Shown: positions 48,969 to 59,307 of the stretch, in pieces | How positions within the stretch are numbered: the stretch's first letter is position 1 | How the letters are laid out: each line of letters opens with the position of its first letter | NCBI RefSeq assembly: GCF_003950295.1 | Contig: NZ_RHNP01000017.1 | Location: forward strand, 1-59,805 | Direction: 5' to 3' | Length of the DNA stretch: 59,805 bases | From: Loigolactobacillus iwatensis | Lineage (GTDB): Bacteria; Bacillota; Bacilli; Lactobacillales; Lactobacillaceae | The notes under the pieces: generated by a model | Databases searched by the model: none | Seen by the model: only the letters and a program-made list of their open reading frames with translations | What the model was told of the DNA's origin: nothing | Position numbers and translations under genes: made by a program

Positions 48969-50036
48969 GTGATCGGAATCAATTCAACTAGTTATATGCG
49001 TTTGGCGCTTCATGAAGCGCTGAAAGGACGTTATCTTACCTACACCAATCCAATGGTAGGCGCCGTTTTTGTTAAAAATAATAATATTATCGGTGTCGGG
49101 CACCACCTTGGTTTTGGTTATGAGCACGCGGAAGTTAACGCGTTTCACAATGTTCAATCCCCCGAAGAAGTTAATAATTCAACCCTTTACGTCACGTTGG
49201 AACCATGTTCACATTTTGGTAAAACGCCACCTTGCTGTCGGCAACTTGTTGCTTGGGGAGTGAAGATGGTCTATATTGCCCAAAAGGATCCAAATCCTTT
49301 AGTTGGTGGTAAAGGAATTAGTTATTTACGTGAACACGGGGTTTTAGTTCACATTGGGTTAGAACAAGCTGCTGCCGAGAAACTTAATCAATTTTATAAT
49401 TTTTTTTACCGGCAGCGGCGGCCGTTTATCACGTTGAAAGTGGCACAAACCTTGGATGGTCGTGTCAGTTTAGGTGGTGAGCAGCGTACTTATTTAACTG
49501 ATAAAGTTGCCAATCAAGATGTTCAAAAATTGCGTGGAGATTATCAAGCCATTCTTGTTGGCAGTGGGACGGTTTTAGCAGATGATCCTAAATTAACTGT
49601 TCGTCAGCAACTTAAATACCCGCCAGTTCGAGTTGTTCTTGATCGACGGGGGCGGATAACACCGGCCCAGCAAGTTACTGATAACGCGGCACCGACTTGG
49701 CTCTTTACTGAAAATCAAAAAAGTGCGGCAAAATTGGCAAACACAACCGTCAAAGTCTTTTATAAGCCTAAATGGTCAATTAACCTGGTTATTCAAGAAT
49801 TGGCCCAAGCCGGAATTCAATCCGTTTTGGTTGAGGGTGGTCCCCAGCTTCATGATGCCTTTTTAGTTACCAATAATTGGCAGCGCTTAATTATTTATCA
49901 AACCAATCAATTAGCTGGTGGTACGGGCCTGGCCGCGTTTCAATCTCAACGGCAAAGTACAGAATTAACGACGCTTGAAATTAGATCCGTTAAGAAAATC
50001 GGTAACGCAATAAAAATTACTGGGGAGATGGCGTGA
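48969..50036 (+). CDS. ribD: bifunctional diaminohydroxyphosphoribosylaminopyrimidine deaminase/reductase
   Basis: RibD performs the second and third pyrimidine steps of riboflavin synthesis. The 355-residue protein has the deaminase zinc motifs HAEVNAF near residue 55 and PCSHFGKTPPC near residue 79. The C-terminal reductase domain starts at about residue 148 (PFITLKVAQTLDGRVSLGG). The start is uncertain. GTG at 48969 gives the expected N-terminus (TSYMRLALHEALKG), but its ribosome binding site is poor and no better ATG is available. It is first in the operon. Confidence 0.94.
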   Translation: MIGINSTSYMRLALHEALKGRYLTYTNPMVGAVFVKNNNIIGVGHHLGFGYEHAEVNAFHNVQSPEEVNNSTLYVTLEPCSHFGKTPPCCRQLVAWGVKMVYIAQKDPNPLVGGKGISYLREHGVLVHIGLEQAAAEKLNQFYNFFYRQRRPFITLKVAQTLDGRVSLGGEQRTYLTDKVANQDVQKLRGDYQAILVGSGTVLADDPKLTVRQQLKYPPVRVVLDRRGRITPAQQVTDNAAPTWLFTENQKSAAKLANTTVKVFYKPKWSINLVIQELAQAGIQSVLVEGGPQLHDAFLVTNNWQRLIIYQTNQLAGGTGLAAFQSQRQSTELTTLEIRSVKKIGNAIKITGEMA

Positions 50037-50657
50037 ATGTTTACCGGAATTATTGAAGATATTGGTCGGATCTATCAGGTTAGAAGGCAACGGGAGACAA
50101 TTAAATTAGGTATTATAGTCACTAATTTAGATTTAGCAACTACACAAATTGGGGCCAGTATTGCAGTTAATGGTGTTTGTTTGACAATTGTAAGTCGACA
50201 AGGGAAACGATTTATTGCTGATGTAATGCCAGAGACCTTTCGCATCACTAATTTGGCCAAACTAGGTATTAATGATCAAGTTAATTTGGAGCGGGCACTA
50301 CCAGTTAGCGGGCGCTTTGAAGGGCACATCGTCTTAGGACACGTAGATCAAACAACTACTATTGTGCAACGCCAGCAAGATCAATCCGCGATCGTGGTCA
50401 CTTTTAAAACACCAGCCGTGTTGTATCAACAAATCGTGACGAAGGGATCAATCGCCATTGATGGCATTAGTCTAACTATTATTGAGGCCAATAGGCAAAC
50501 TTTTAAGATAGGCTTGATCCCACACTCACAGCAAGAGGCAACATTAGCGGCCAAAAAAGTAGGTAATGTGGTTAATCTTGAAACGGATATTTTAGGAAAA
50601 TATGTGGTTCAGCACTTAAAAAATACTACAAAAGGGCATTTGGTAGACACACTGTAG
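50037..50657 (+). CDS. ribE: riboflavin synthase alpha subunit
   Basis: This enzyme dismutates two lumazines to riboflavin. The 206-residue protein has the invariant N-terminus MFTGIIEDIGRI and two lumazine-binding repeats (GASIAVNGVCLT and GSIAIDGISLT). Its ATG directly follows the ribD stop codon, with GGGAG inside ribD, so the two are coupled. Confidence 0.96.
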   Translation: MFTGIIEDIGRIYQVRRQRETIKLGIIVTNLDLATTQIGASIAVNGVCLTIVSRQGKRFIADVMPETFRITNLAKLGINDQVNLERALPVSGRFEGHIVLGHVDQTTTIVQRQQDQSAIVVTFKTPAVLYQQIVTKGSIAIDGISLTIIEANRQTFKIGLIPHSQQEATLAAKKVGNVVNLETDILGKYVVQHLKNTTKGHLVDTL

Positions 50658-50724
50658 AAATAGTCAATTGTACTTAATCCAAAATGAACGGTTAATTTTT
50701 AACAATTAAACTGAGGTGAAAGTA

Positions 50725-51930
50725 ATGGATAATGAAAAAATAGAACAAGCAATTACTGATTTAAAAAATGGTAAGTTGATTTTAGTTGCTGATGATCGTA
50801 ATCGAGAAGCCGAAGGAGATTTTGTTGGTTTAGCACAATTTGCTACTGGGGCAACGTTAAACATAATGGTCACTCATGGCCGGGGACTTGTTTGTGCACC
50901 AATGACGGCTACGGTTGCTAAACGGTTACAACTTGAGCCAATGACGCAGCATAATACTGAAACTTACGGTACGGCGTTTACGGTTAGTACAGATCATAAG
51001 ACGACAAGCACTGGTATTTCAGCGTTTGATCGCGCAACTACAATTAAGGCTCTCAGTGATCCGACGGCGCGGCCTGATGATTTTGAACATCCTGGTCACG
51101 TTTTTCCACTCGTTGCTAAGGCGGGCGGGGTTTTAAGTCGACGCGGGCACACAGAGGCTGCCGTTGATTTAGCCCAAATTGCTGGGGTTGAGCCAGTTGC
51201 CTATATTTGTGAAACACTTAATCCTGATGGGACAATGGCGCGCTTACCGCAATTAGAGAAGTTGTCCCAGCAGTTAGGTCTGACCTTGATCACAATTGAA
51301 GAGTTGACCGCCTATCGTTATAGTTTGAACCAATCCGTTGTGACGGCGGCCGAAAAGGTCAAATTGCCAACAGGTTACGGTGAATTTGATTTAACGGGCT
51401 ATACATCCGAAAAGGATAGTCAAGTTCAATTATTTCTGACTAAAGGTGAACTGGATACAACGCAGCCAGTGCTATTACGGCTGCATTCGGAATGTTTTAC
51501 TGGTGATATTTTTGGTTCAGAACGCTGCGATTGTGGTGAACAACTCCACGCCTCAATGGCACAAATTCAGCGCGCTGGGAGCGGCGCTTTATTATATTTA
51601 CGTCAAGAAGGTCGGGGAATTGGATTACTTAATAAATTGCACGCTTATAAGTTACAGGAGTCTGGCTATGATACTTATGACGCGAATATTGAGCTTGGTT
51701 TTGCACCAGATGAACGAGAGTACGGATTGGCAGCGGCCATTCTTCACGTTCAAAGGATTACACAAGTTCGTCTGATGACTAACAATCCCGCTAAAGTGGC
51801 GGCCTTAGAGAAATACGGAATTGAAGTTGTGGAGCGAGTACCAGTTGAGGTTAAACCTCGTCCAGAAAATATTAACTATTTAAAGACCAAGCAAGCCAAA
51901 TTTCACCACATTTTACATTTAGCACAATAA
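50725..51930 (+). CDS. ribBA: bifunctional DHBP synthase/GTP cyclohydrolase II
   Basis: RibBA makes both precursors of lumazine. The N-terminal domain converts ribulose-5-phosphate to DHBP (VADDRNREAEGDFVG near residue 25, RRGHTEAAVD near 137). The C-terminal domain opens GTP, with zinc cysteines in CFTGDIFGSERCDCG near residue 257 and RQEGRGIGL. The total is 401 residues. I choose the ATG at 50725 with GAGGTG 6 bases upstream. A GTG at 50716 lies within that site. Confidence 0.96.
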   Translation: MDNEKIEQAITDLKNGKLILVADDRNREAEGDFVGLAQFATGATLNIMVTHGRGLVCAPMTATVAKRLQLEPMTQHNTETYGTAFTVSTDHKTTSTGISAFDRATTIKALSDPTARPDDFEHPGHVFPLVAKAGGVLSRRGHTEAAVDLAQIAGVEPVAYICETLNPDGTMARLPQLEKLSQQLGLTLITIEELTAYRYSLNQSVVTAAEKVKLPTGYGEFDLTGYTSEKDSQVQLFLTKGELDTTQPVLLRLHSECFTGDIFGSERCDCGEQLHASMAQIQRAGSGALLYLRQEGRGIGLLNKLHAYKLQESGYDTYDANIELGFAPDEREYGLAAAILHVQRITQVRLMTNNPAKVAALEKYGIEVVERVPVEVKPRPENINYLKTKQAKFHHILHLAQ

Positions 51931-51961
51931 AATAAATTAGTATTTTAGGAGGAAATTAAAA

Positions 51962-52438
51962 ATGACCGTTTATTCAGGAAACTTAACTTCAAAAGATGTC
52001 AAAATTGCAATTGTTGTTGCACGTTTTAATGAATTTGTAACGAGTAAATTATTAGGTGGCGCACTGGACGTTTTGGAACGTCACGAAGTAGCAGCCACGG
52101 ATATTGATACTATTTGGGTTCCAGGTGCATTCGAAATCCCGGCGATTGCTAAATTACTGGATGCGTCCGGTAAATACGATGGCATTATTACGCTTGGCGC
52201 TGTCATTCGCGGTGAAACTAGTCATTATGACTATGTTTGTAACGAAGTATCTAAAGGAATTGGTAGTCTGGCCTTAAATGGAAAAACACCGATTGTCTTT
52301 GGTGTATTAACGACGGAAAACGTTGAGCAGGCTATCCAACGTTCTGGAGCCAAGTCAGGTAATAAAGGCAGTGATGTTGCAACTAGTATTTTGGAAATTA
52401 TTAATTTAAAGCGGCAATTAGTTACGGTAGCAAAATAA
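51962..52438 (+). CDS. ribH: 6,7-dimethyl-8-ribityllumazine synthase
   Basis: RibH condenses the pyrimidine and DHBP to lumazine and usually forms a 60-subunit shell. The 158-residue protein has [13 protein letters not shown], the substrate loop [12 protein letters not shown] and the catalytic-His region [25 protein letters not shown] precedes the ATG. It closes the operon, so the organism should make its own riboflavin from GTP and ribulose-5-phosphate, apart from the general phosphatase step. Confidence 0.97.
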   Translation: MTVYSGNLTSKDVKIAIVVARFNEFVTSKLLGGALDVLERHEVAATDIDTIWVPGAFEIPAIAKLLDASGKYDGIITLGAVIRGETSHYDYVCNEVSKGIGSLALNGKTPIVFGVLTTENVEQAIQRSGAKSGNKGSDVATSILEIINLKRQLVTVAK

Positions 52439-52746
52439 GTTAACAGAAAATTATTACGTTTCCTAGTTTGGGCATAAAATCGCGTGGCAAATTGAAGCGA
52501 ATGTTGTAAACTGATTATAAGGAATTTTCGATTCAGAAAATAAGCGATTTAATTAATCTGAACGTGATCTTTAAATTAAAAGAACTATGATGGAAGTTAG
52601 AATAATAGCCTTGAGTTTGCTAGGCCATCAGTTTATAGATCCATGTGGTCGGCTATTGATCATAGATTTAAAGAAAAATGGTGGCCAATTAATCTCGCAA
52701 GTTTAACTGGACGTCACAGATTTTAGAGGAAAACGGAGGAAACGTT
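52439..52746 (+). other. 308-base gap after the rib operon
   Basis: No reading frame with a ribosome binding site is present. I see no clear terminator for ribH and no convincing promoter for the next gene. The sequence is AT-rich with short direct repeats only. Confidence 0.4.
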
Positions 52747-53382
52747 TTGGATGCTGTTAACTACATTGGGATTGCCTTTTGGCTTATTGTCTTAATCTTT
52801 ATCTTCTTTACATTTCATAATATCCGTGTGCGCCGTTTAAAGCGGCTTGTTTCAGGGGAAAAGGGCTTTTATTGGCCAGGATTCTTACTGTCTAGTTTGT
52901 TAATTGTCATTGCTTTTGCTGGTCTGTGGTTAGCGAGTTACGCGACATTCTTCAGAAATGTTGATTTGACTGATAAACAAGAAATCAGTTTAAGTTACAA
53001 GTATAAGCCACTAGTAATGTCTTCTATTAACGGCCGTTTTTACGATGTTAAGGTTGAAAATGGCAACGGTAAGCAACCAACACAGTATTACACGTATTGG
53101 GTTGATGGGGCTCGTTACCAAATTTCCAGTAACAACGCAACGATTGTTTCTGGTGCGCACCCGATGAATGTTAGTGCTGGTAATTATCCATGGAAACATG
53201 ACGAATTGGCTAAGCAAGAAAAGAAAACTGAGCGGACTTTTGTTGCGACAATGACGGCAACTTATAAGTCTAATTTTATGAACGGATTGGGTATTCGAGC
53301 TGGGCGCAAAGCAACAACTTTTTCAATGATTCGTGTACCTAACTCATCGGTTATTTACATTAAAAAAGATAATCCTAAATAG
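52747..53382 (+). CDS. hypothetical membrane protein (LVIS_2131-like)
   Basis: This 211-residue protein has two N-terminal membrane segments (about residues 6-24 and 46-68) and an extracytoplasmic domain of about 140 residues with Tyr- and Asn-rich strands (QYYTYWVDGARYQISS). From memory it resembles the LVIS_2131 family of lactobacilli, which has no known function. Translation starts at TTG 52747 behind GGAGGAAACG. It stands alone with a terminator after it. Confidence 0.75.
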   Translation: MDAVNYIGIAFWLIVLIFIFFTFHNIRVRRLKRLVSGEKGFYWPGFLLSSLLIVIAFAGLWLASYATFFRNVDLTDKQEISLSYKYKPLVMSSINGRFYDVKVENGNGKQPTQYYTYWVDGARYQISSNNATIVSGAHPMNVSAGNYPWKHDELAKQEKKTERTFVATMTATYKSNFMNGLGIRAGRKATTFSMIRVPNSSVIYIKKDNPK

Positions 53383-53390
53383 AAAAAAGG

Positions 53391-53430
53391 CCACTACTGC
53401 AGGAAGGTTCTGTATCGTAGTGGTTTTCTT
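53391..53430 (+). terminator. terminator
   Basis: CCACTAC (53391-53397) pairs with GTAGTGG (53417-53423) around an inner CTGCAG/CTGTAT hairpin and is followed by TTTTCTTT. Confidence 0.8.
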
Positions 53431-53497
53431 TATTTTTAGATATTTAATGGGTGTCGTTTTACTAAAAAAGCGTGCTAAGATAAGTTTAATGGTTGCG

Positions 53498-53560
53498 CTG
53501 GGAGCGCCAAAATTCAGTTTTGGGTTCACGTTCTAGACCAATACCGAACTTGAGCGCCTT
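53498..53560 (+). repeat. degenerate fourth copy of the dispersed intergenic repeat
   Basis: GGGAGCGCCAAAATTCAG, TTTTGGGTT and CACGTTCTAGA follow the order of copy 1 but the hairpin arms are deleted and no terminator remains. Confidence 0.5.
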
Positions 53561-53586
53561 TTCAAACATTCTCTAAGGAGGTTCAA

Positions 53587-54564
53587 ATGACATTACGTTA
53601 CGGCATTATGGGGGCAGCGTCAATTGTACCGCGTTTCATTGCTGGTGTTGCCGCTAGTAAATCAAGTAAAGTTGTTGCGATTGCGGCGCGGAATGAAAAT
53701 CGCGCGCAGAAAATAGCAAATGACTGGCAAATTGCAACGGTTTATCCGGACTATCAAGCATTGTGTGCGGCCCCTGAAATTGACGTGATTTATATTCCGC
53801 TATACAATCGTGCGCATTTTAATGGTGCTAAATTAGCGTTGGAAAATGGTAAAAATGTACTGTTAGAAAAGCCATTCACGCTGTTTGCTGATCAGGCCAG
53901 GTCGTTATTCAAATTGGCCGCACAAAAACACGTTTTTTTGATGGAGGCACAAAAGGCGGCCTTTTTACCAATTACACAGCAAGTTAAGACGATAGTGACT
54001 TCTGGTAAATTAGGCAAGATTAACTATCTTGATTCTCAGAGTAGCCACGCTGGTGCAGAAACTATTCCGTGGTTTAATGATCTGGCCAGTGGTGGTGGCG
54101 CTTTTTATGGCAGTGCTGCTTACCCGCTGGATTATCTTCAGGTTTTGCTTGGAGCTACTGGTATCACAGGTGTGACCGGTCAAAGTATTCACGTTGGTAA
54201 TGAAAGTGACCGTCAGGCTAGCGCGCTAATAAGTTTTGACTCGACTTTGGCCAGTATTTTTATAACCAGTACGTTTAATCTGGCTAGTCGGATGGTTATT
54301 CATGGTACAAAAGGTAAAATTGTTATTCCTAACTTTTAGAAAACGGATCATGCGTTTGTTACGCTAAATGATCAACCACCTGAAAAGCTAGCCGTTAAGC
54401 AACAAAGTGAATTTAGTTTTGAAGTTGACCACGTCGCAACTTGTTTGCAAAAGGGCGATTTGGTTAGTCCAATAATGACGCCAGAAATCACAATTCAAAC
54501 GTGTCAGATTATTGAGACGCTTTACCGAAAATGGTACTCAAATTATGATCAACTTATGAGATAG
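53587..54564 (+). pseudogene. Gfo/Idh/MocA-family oxidoreductase interrupted by an amber codon
   Basis: The reading frame encodes an NAD(P)-dependent sugar/polyol dehydrogenase family protein. It has RYGIMGAASIVPRFIAGV at the N-terminus and the LEKPFTLF motif near residue 95. After 250 residues (KIVIPNF) an in-frame TAG at 54337-54339 stops it. The same frame then runs on without interruption for 75 codons to TAG at 54562, restoring a normal length of about 325 residues. Relatives usually have Trp at that place (IPNFW-like), so TGG to TAG is the likely change. TAAGGAGG precedes the start. Either the gene is inactive, or a truncated or read-through product is made. Confidence 0.85.
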
Positions 54565-54592
54565 AAAAATTAGTGTAGTCAAGCGCATAATT

Positions 54593-54602
54593 AAGCGCGC
54601 TT
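54593..54602. repeat. intergenic palindrome AAGCGCGCTT
   Basis: This copy lies 28 bases after the oxidoreductase stop, preceded by the half-element TCAAGCGCATAA. Confidence 0.65.
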
Positions 54603-54620
54603 GATTACTAAGTACGGGAC

Positions 54621-56036
54621 TTGAGCTTAGTGAAGAAACATACTGAATGGCTATTACTTTTTGGAACAAGTTTGGTTTCATTTATGGGAACCTTAGATGC
54701 TAGTGTCGTTAATATTGCGATGCCTGATATTGCGGCAACATTACATATCCCGATGAACGTCGTGGAGTGGGTTGCATCGGTTTATTTAGTGACAATTTGT
54801 GTTTTGTTACTTTTTTGGGGTAAATTATCTGACCAGATTGGCCGCGTGAATATTTTTCAAGTTGGGACACTAATCTTCATTCTCGGCTCAGCAATTTCTG
54901 GCTTTAGTTCGAGCCTAATTTGGCTGCTAATTGGTCGAGTCGTTCAGGCTTTTGGAGCCAGCATGACGATGGCAACTAACTTTGGTATTATTACTGCTAT
55001 TTTTCCAAAAAATATGCAGGGGCGTGCCTTCGGATTAAACAGTTTAGTATTACAAGTTGGCAATGTTGCCGGTCCTGGGGTTGGTGGTATTATTTTGTCG
55101 TATTTAAATTGGCACTGGATATTTTTTATTAATTTACCAATTGGGATTGCTGTATTCGTACTTGATTGGGCCATTTTTAAGCACGAAACCATTGTTTGGA
55201 CTGATATTTCGATTGACTGGCAGGGCTTTGGCTTTTATGCAGTAATGATTATTTTATTCTTTGGGATGATTTTTTATGCCCAAGTTGCTGGGTTCACTAA
55301 TCCAATTAGTCTTTTGTTACTTGCGGTGGCAATTGGCCTACTGTTTGGTTTTATTTGGACCGAGCGGCATGTGGCCGATCCAATTATTCAATTAAAAGTA
55401 TTTCGAAAGGCTAATTTTACGATTGGTTTGATAAGTGCCATGCTTGTTTACATCGTTGGCTATTTTTCTAACGTTATTATGCCTTTTTATTTAGAACGAA
55501 CGCTAAGTATGGCCCCTAAAGCAGCGGGTTTATTATTAATGGGTATTCCGTTAGCCAACGTTATCGCGGCACCAATTGGTGGTTATTTAACGGATAAATA
55601 CGGGGCTGTCTTAATTTCATTTTTCGCATTATTTATTTTTGTCATACCGCTCGTCTACTTCCAACTAATCCAAATTACCTGGGCCGTTAGCCTAGTCTTT
55701 ATCGTTATTTTATTTTTGGGGATTGGAAATGGTATGTTCCAAAACAATCCAATGATTATGGCCAGTGCACCACAAGCGTACCAAGGAGTTGCTGGTAGCC
55801 TGGCAGCGTTAGCACGTAATATTGGGATGACTATTGGACTAAGTGCTGCTACAACAAGTCTTTACGCCGGAATGAGCATGAAGGCGGGATATAAGCTAAC
55901 AACTTACCCAGTAGGCCATCCAGCGTATTTTATGGCCGGAATGCATTTTTCGTATGGTTTGGCGCTAGGATTAATTTTAATTGCAGTCATTTTAGTTGGT
56001 TGGGTCCTGAAAACAAAGGGACCATGGCCAGTTTAA
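54621..56036 (+). CDS. MFS exporter, DHA2 (EmrB/QacA) family
   Basis: This is a 471-residue multidrug-type exporter with about 14 membrane segments. Family marks are GTLDASVVNIAMPDIAATLH in the first loop and the motif C-like VGNVAGPGVGGIIL near residue 150. The start is uncertain. TTG 54621 and GTG 54630 are both in frame, neither with a strong ribosome binding site, and no ATG fits. It has no regulator next to it. Its substrates are unknown. Confidence 0.88.
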   Translation: MSLVKKHTEWLLLFGTSLVSFMGTLDASVVNIAMPDIAATLHIPMNVVEWVASVYLVTICVLLLFWGKLSDQIGRVNIFQVGTLIFILGSAISGFSSSLIWLLIGRVVQAFGASMTMATNFGIITAIFPKNMQGRAFGLNSLVLQVGNVAGPGVGGIILSYLNWHWIFFINLPIGIAVFVLDWAIFKHETIVWTDISIDWQGFGFYAVMIILFFGMIFYAQVAGFTNPISLLLLAVAIGLLFGFIWTERHVADPIIQLKVFRKANFTIGLISAMLVYIVGYFSNVIMPFYLERTLSMAPKAAGLLLMGIPLANVIAAPIGGYLTDKYGAVLISFFALFIFVIPLVYFQLIQITWAVSLVFIVILFLGIGNGMFQNNPMIMASAPQAYQGVAGSLAALARNIGMTIGLSAATTSLYAGMSMKAGYKLTTYPVGHPAYFMAGMHFSYGLALGLILIAVILVGWVLKTKGPWPV

Positions 56037-56163
56037 TTTCAGGCTAGGGAGTGTTTAGAAAGGCACAGGAATCTGCTTTTTCAAACACGTTTATACCAAA
56101 TTAGTCAGAAAGATACTAATAAAAGTATTTTACAAACACGACCTAGCTAAGATTATAAAAATA

Positions 56164-56193
56164 ATTCTTGAAAGATTCTTGAAAATTCTTGAA
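56164..56193 (+). repeat. three phased ATTCTTGAA repeats upstream of prs
   Basis: Exact copies start at 56164, 56175 and 56185, so spacing is 11 and 10 bases, about one helical turn. They lie about 70 bases before the prs start and are followed by a CTTGCTT/AAGCAAG hairpin (56197-56212). A regulator binding one face of DNA is possible. Confidence 0.5.
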
Positions 56194-56263
56194 TGACTTG
56201 CTTTTAAGCAAGAAAATGCTTACTATTTCTATGAAAGCAAAAAACCTAAAATGGAGGTTGCTC

Positions 56264-57247
56264 ATGTCAGAAGACTACTTTGACCCAAAGTTAAAGTTGA
56301 TCACGCTCAACGCTAACAAACCATTAGCGGAGAAGATCGCGAAGGAAGTTGGTGTCTCACTAGGTAAGGCATCAGTCAATCAATTTAGTGATGGTGAAAT
56401 TCAAGTTAATTTGGAAGAAAGTATTCGTGGTGATGAAGTTTTCGTTATTCAATCAGTTTCTGATCCAATTAATCAAAGTTTGATGGAATTAATGATTATG
56501 ATTGATGCATTACGACGTGCCAGCGCTAAGTTTATTAACGTTGTCATTCCTTACTATGGTTATTCCCGGCAGGATCGTAAAGCACGGGCCCGGGAGCCAA
56601 TTACGGCCAAGTTAGTTGCCAATATGTTAGAGATGGATGGTGCAACGCGGATCATTGCTTTAGATTTACACGCAGCACAGTTACAAGGATTCTTTGATAT
56701 TCCGGTGGATCATTTACAAGCAGCGCCATTACTTGCCAATTATTTCATTCAGCACAACTTAACTGAGGACGTTGTCATTGTTTCGCCTGATCACAGCAGC
56801 GTTGCACGTGCTCGCCAAATGGGAACGCTACTTGGTGGCGCACCAATTGCAATTATTGATCGGCGTTACTCAAAAGCTGAGCAAACCGAAAATTTAGAAA
56901 TTATCGGGGACGTTAAGGGTAAGACGGCCATCATTGTTGATGATATGATTGACACTGGTAGTCGAGTAACAACTTCGGTTGAGGCTTTGAAGAATGGTGG
57001 GGCCAAGGATATTTATGCAGCCGCTACCCACGCTGTTTTTTCTGATCACGCGACACAGAAATTACAGGCCTCGGCTTTAAAGAAAGTTGTTGTGACTGAT
57101 TCGGTTCAAATTCCTGAGGGTAAGCAATTCCCTAAATTGGTGGAATTATCTGTTGGTACTTTGATTGGTAAGGCGATTAGATTAATTCACGCTGATCAAC
57201 CCATTGATCATTTATTTAAAACAATTTCCGAAAAGAACGAAGATTAG
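56264..57247 (+). CDS. prs: ribose-phosphate pyrophosphokinase
   Basis: Prs makes PRPP for purine, pyrimidine, histidine and NAD synthesis. The 327-residue protein has [48 protein letters not shown] and the PRPP loop [12 protein letters not shown] near residue 220. The ATG at 56264 with GGAGG 6 bases upstream is preferred. A frame starting 25 codons earlier begins within the upstream repeats. Many lactobacilli carry two prs genes, so another copy may exist elsewhere. Confidence 0.96.
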   Translation: MSEDYFDPKLKLITLNANKPLAEKIAKEVGVSLGKASVNQFSDGEIQVNLEESIRGDEVFVIQSVSDPINQSLMELMIMIDALRRASAKFINVVIPYYGYSRQDRKARAREPITAKLVANMLEMDGATRIIALDLHAAQLQGFFDIPVDHLQAAPLLANYFIQHNLTEDVVIVSPDHSSVARARQMGTLLGGAPIAIIDRRYSKAEQTENLEIIGDVKGKTAIIVDDMIDTGSRVTTSVEALKNGGAKDIYAAATHAVFSDHATQKLQASALKKVVVTDSVQIPEGKQFPKLVELSVGTLIGKAIRLIHADQPIDHLFKTISEKNED

Positions 57248-57288
57248 GAAGATATTAAACACTAATCAAGTAAATATTTAGGAAAATG

Positions 57289-57336
57289 AATAGGCGCTAT
57301 GGTAGGGAACACTTCTTACCACGGTGCCTATTTTTC
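57289..57336 (+). terminator. terminator after prs
   Basis: An imperfect long stem (57291-57306 with 57315-57330, around TAGGC and GCCTA) is followed by TTTTT. Confidence 0.8.
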
Positions 57337-57519
57337 TATGGCGTTAAAAGTAATAAATCGGATAGTCGCTCTATTTAAATAATGTTGATTTTCATGAAAA
57401 TTACGTAAAATTCACCAGAAAGATAGTTTTTTCTTCAGATTTTTGTTACATTATAAAATAATGATAAAAAAATTAATGTAATTGTAATTTAGTAACTATA
57501 AGAAAGTGAGCGGATGATA

Positions 57520-57786
57520 ATGCGTGCAGTATTAACGGTAATTGGTAAAGATCGAGTTGGAATTATTGCGGGTGTCAGTCAAAAATTGGCCACTTTACAG
57601 GTGAATATTGTGGATGTAACGCAGACGATTATGCAAGAAAATTTTACGATGATGATGATGTGTGATCTTCCAGAAAAGGCAGATTTTGCGGGAATTAAAA
57701 AGAGTCTTAATAGTGTCGGTGAAGCTTTGGGAGTTCAGATCCGAATTCAGCGTGAAGATATTTTTACTGCAATGCACGAAATTTAG
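57520..57786 (+). CDS. ACT-domain protein (UPF0237)
   Basis: This is an 88-residue protein consisting of a single ACT domain, starting [20 protein letters not shown] and including [11 protein letters not shown]. Such domains bind amino acids or small ligands. I choose the ATG at 57520 with AAAGTGAG 9 bases upstream over the ATG at 57514. It is followed 14 bases later by the DUF711 gene. The two are paired in streptococci and lactobacilli, so a shared function is likely but undefined. Confidence 0.9.
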   Translation: MRAVLTVIGKDRVGIIAGVSQKLATLQVNIVDVTQTIMQENFTMMMMCDLPEKADFAGIKKSLNSVGEALGVQIRIQREDIFTAMHEI

Positions 57787-57800
57787 AGAAGGAGCAGGCC

Positions 57801-59144
57801 ATGCAAACTAACCAAATATTAGAGACAATGCGAATGATTGATGAAGAAAATTTAGATATTCGGACGATTACGATGGGAATCTCATTACTAGATTGTATTG
57901 ATGCTGACATCGATCGCGCGTGCAGTAAGATTTATGACAAGGTAACAACAAAAGCGAAGGATTTAGTGAAAGTTGCCGAAACAATTGAAACAGAATACGG
58001 TATTCCAATCATTCATAAGCGAATTTCAGTGACGCCAATTAGTATTATTGCGGCCGCAACACCGGATACGGATTACGTTAAGTTTGCTCAAATATTGGAT
58101 AAAGCGGCGCGAATTGTCGGGGTTAATTTTATTGGTGGTTTTACAGCTTTGGCGCAAAAGGGCTATCAAAAAGGTGATCGAATTTTGATTAATTCTATTC
58201 CTGAGGCACTTGCCGTGACGGACTATGTTTGCTCGTCAGTTAATGTTGGCTCTAGTAAGGCCGGAATTAATATGGATGCCGTTCAAGACATGGGCGAAAT
58301 AGTCAAGCAAACGGCAGCCAAATCAACTTTGGGTCCGGCTAAGCTGGTTGTTTTTGCGAACGCAGTTGAAGATAATCCCTTTATGGCGGGTGCATTTCAT
58401 GGTGTCGGTGAAGCAGATGTTGTGATTAACGTTGGTATTAGTGGCCCGGGTGTCGTTAAACGGGCCCTGGAAAAAGTTAAAGGCCAACCCTTTGACGTCG
58501 TTGCCGAAACTGTTAAAAAAACGGCCTTTAAAATTACCCGGGTTGGTCAAATGGTTGGTAAATTGGCCTCCGAACAGCTGCAAGTACCATTTGGAATTGT
58601 TGATTTATCACTGGCACCAACGCCAAAAGTGGGGGATTCAGTTGCTCGCATTTTAGAGGAAATGGGTTTGGAGCAAGTTGGTACCCATGGGACGACAGCG
58701 GCCTTAGCGTTGTTGAATGACGCAGTAAAAAAAGGTGGTGTTATGGCCTGCAACCAGGTTGGTGGGTTATCAGGGGCCTTTATTCCAGTGTCTGAGGACG
58801 AGGGGATGATCGCTGGTGTTCGCAGTGGCTCATTAAATTTAGAAAAATTAGAGGCAATGACGGCCGTTTGTTCGGTTGGGTTAGATATGATCGCTATTCC
58901 AGGTGATACGTCGGCCACAACAATTGCCGCCATGATTGCGGATGAGGCTGCAATCGGGATGATTAATAATAAAACGACGGCCGTTCGTGTGATTCCTGCT
59001 AAGGGTAAAAAAGTTGGAGACCAGGTTGAATTTGGCGGTCTGTTGGGTACGTCACCTATCATGGCCGTTAATCCAGCCTCTTCGGCCGAGTTTATTGGTC
59101 GTGGTGGCCATATTCCAGCGCCAATTCATTCTTTTAAGAACTAA
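57801..59144 (+). CDS. DUF711/UPF0210 family protein
   Basis: This is a 447-residue soluble protein of the UPF0210 (PFL-like fold) family, of known structure class but unknown function. Recognisable stretches are [25 protein letters not shown] at the N-terminus (split across residues 10-35), [18 protein letters not shown] and the glycine-rich [15 protein letters not shown] at the C-terminus. GAAGGAGCAGG precedes the ATG. It is in an operon with the ACT-domain gene, which may sense its ligand. Confidence 0.92.
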   Translation: MQTNQILETMRMIDEENLDIRTITMGISLLDCIDADIDRACSKIYDKVTTKAKDLVKVAETIETEYGIPIIHKRISVTPISIIAAATPDTDYVKFAQILDKAARIVGVNFIGGFTALAQKGYQKGDRILINSIPEALAVTDYVCSSVNVGSSKAGINMDAVQDMGEIVKQTAAKSTLGPAKLVVFANAVEDNPFMAGAFHGVGEADVVINVGISGPGVVKRALEKVKGQPFDVVAETVKKTAFKITRVGQMVGKLASEQLQVPFGIVDLSLAPTPKVGDSVARILEEMGLEQVGTHGTTAALALLNDAVKKGGVMACNQVGGLSGAFIPVSEDEGMIAGVRSGSLNLEKLEAMTAVCSVGLDMIAIPGDTSATTIAAMIADEAAIGMINNKTTAVRVIPAKGKKVGDQVEFGGLLGTSPIMAVNPASSAEFIGRGGHIPAPIHSFKN

Positions 59145-59171
59145 TTATCGTGGTAAACTAATAGAGTAAGT

Positions 59172-59217
59172 AGCGTTTATTGGATAGCTAATTCAGCTGC
59201 CTAATAAACGTTTTTTT
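59172..59217 (+). terminator. terminator after the DUF711 gene
   Basis: CGTTTATT (59174-59181) pairs with AATAAACG (59203-59210), with inner AGCT/AGCT pairing, followed by seven T. Confidence 0.9.
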
Positions 59218-59307
59218 GCGGCGTAAAAAAGGCCGATTTTTGAATGTGCCTATTTTAAGTTGAAAGAATGCCAGTAATATAGCAATCCAAGTGAGGGAGG
59301 AAAACTT

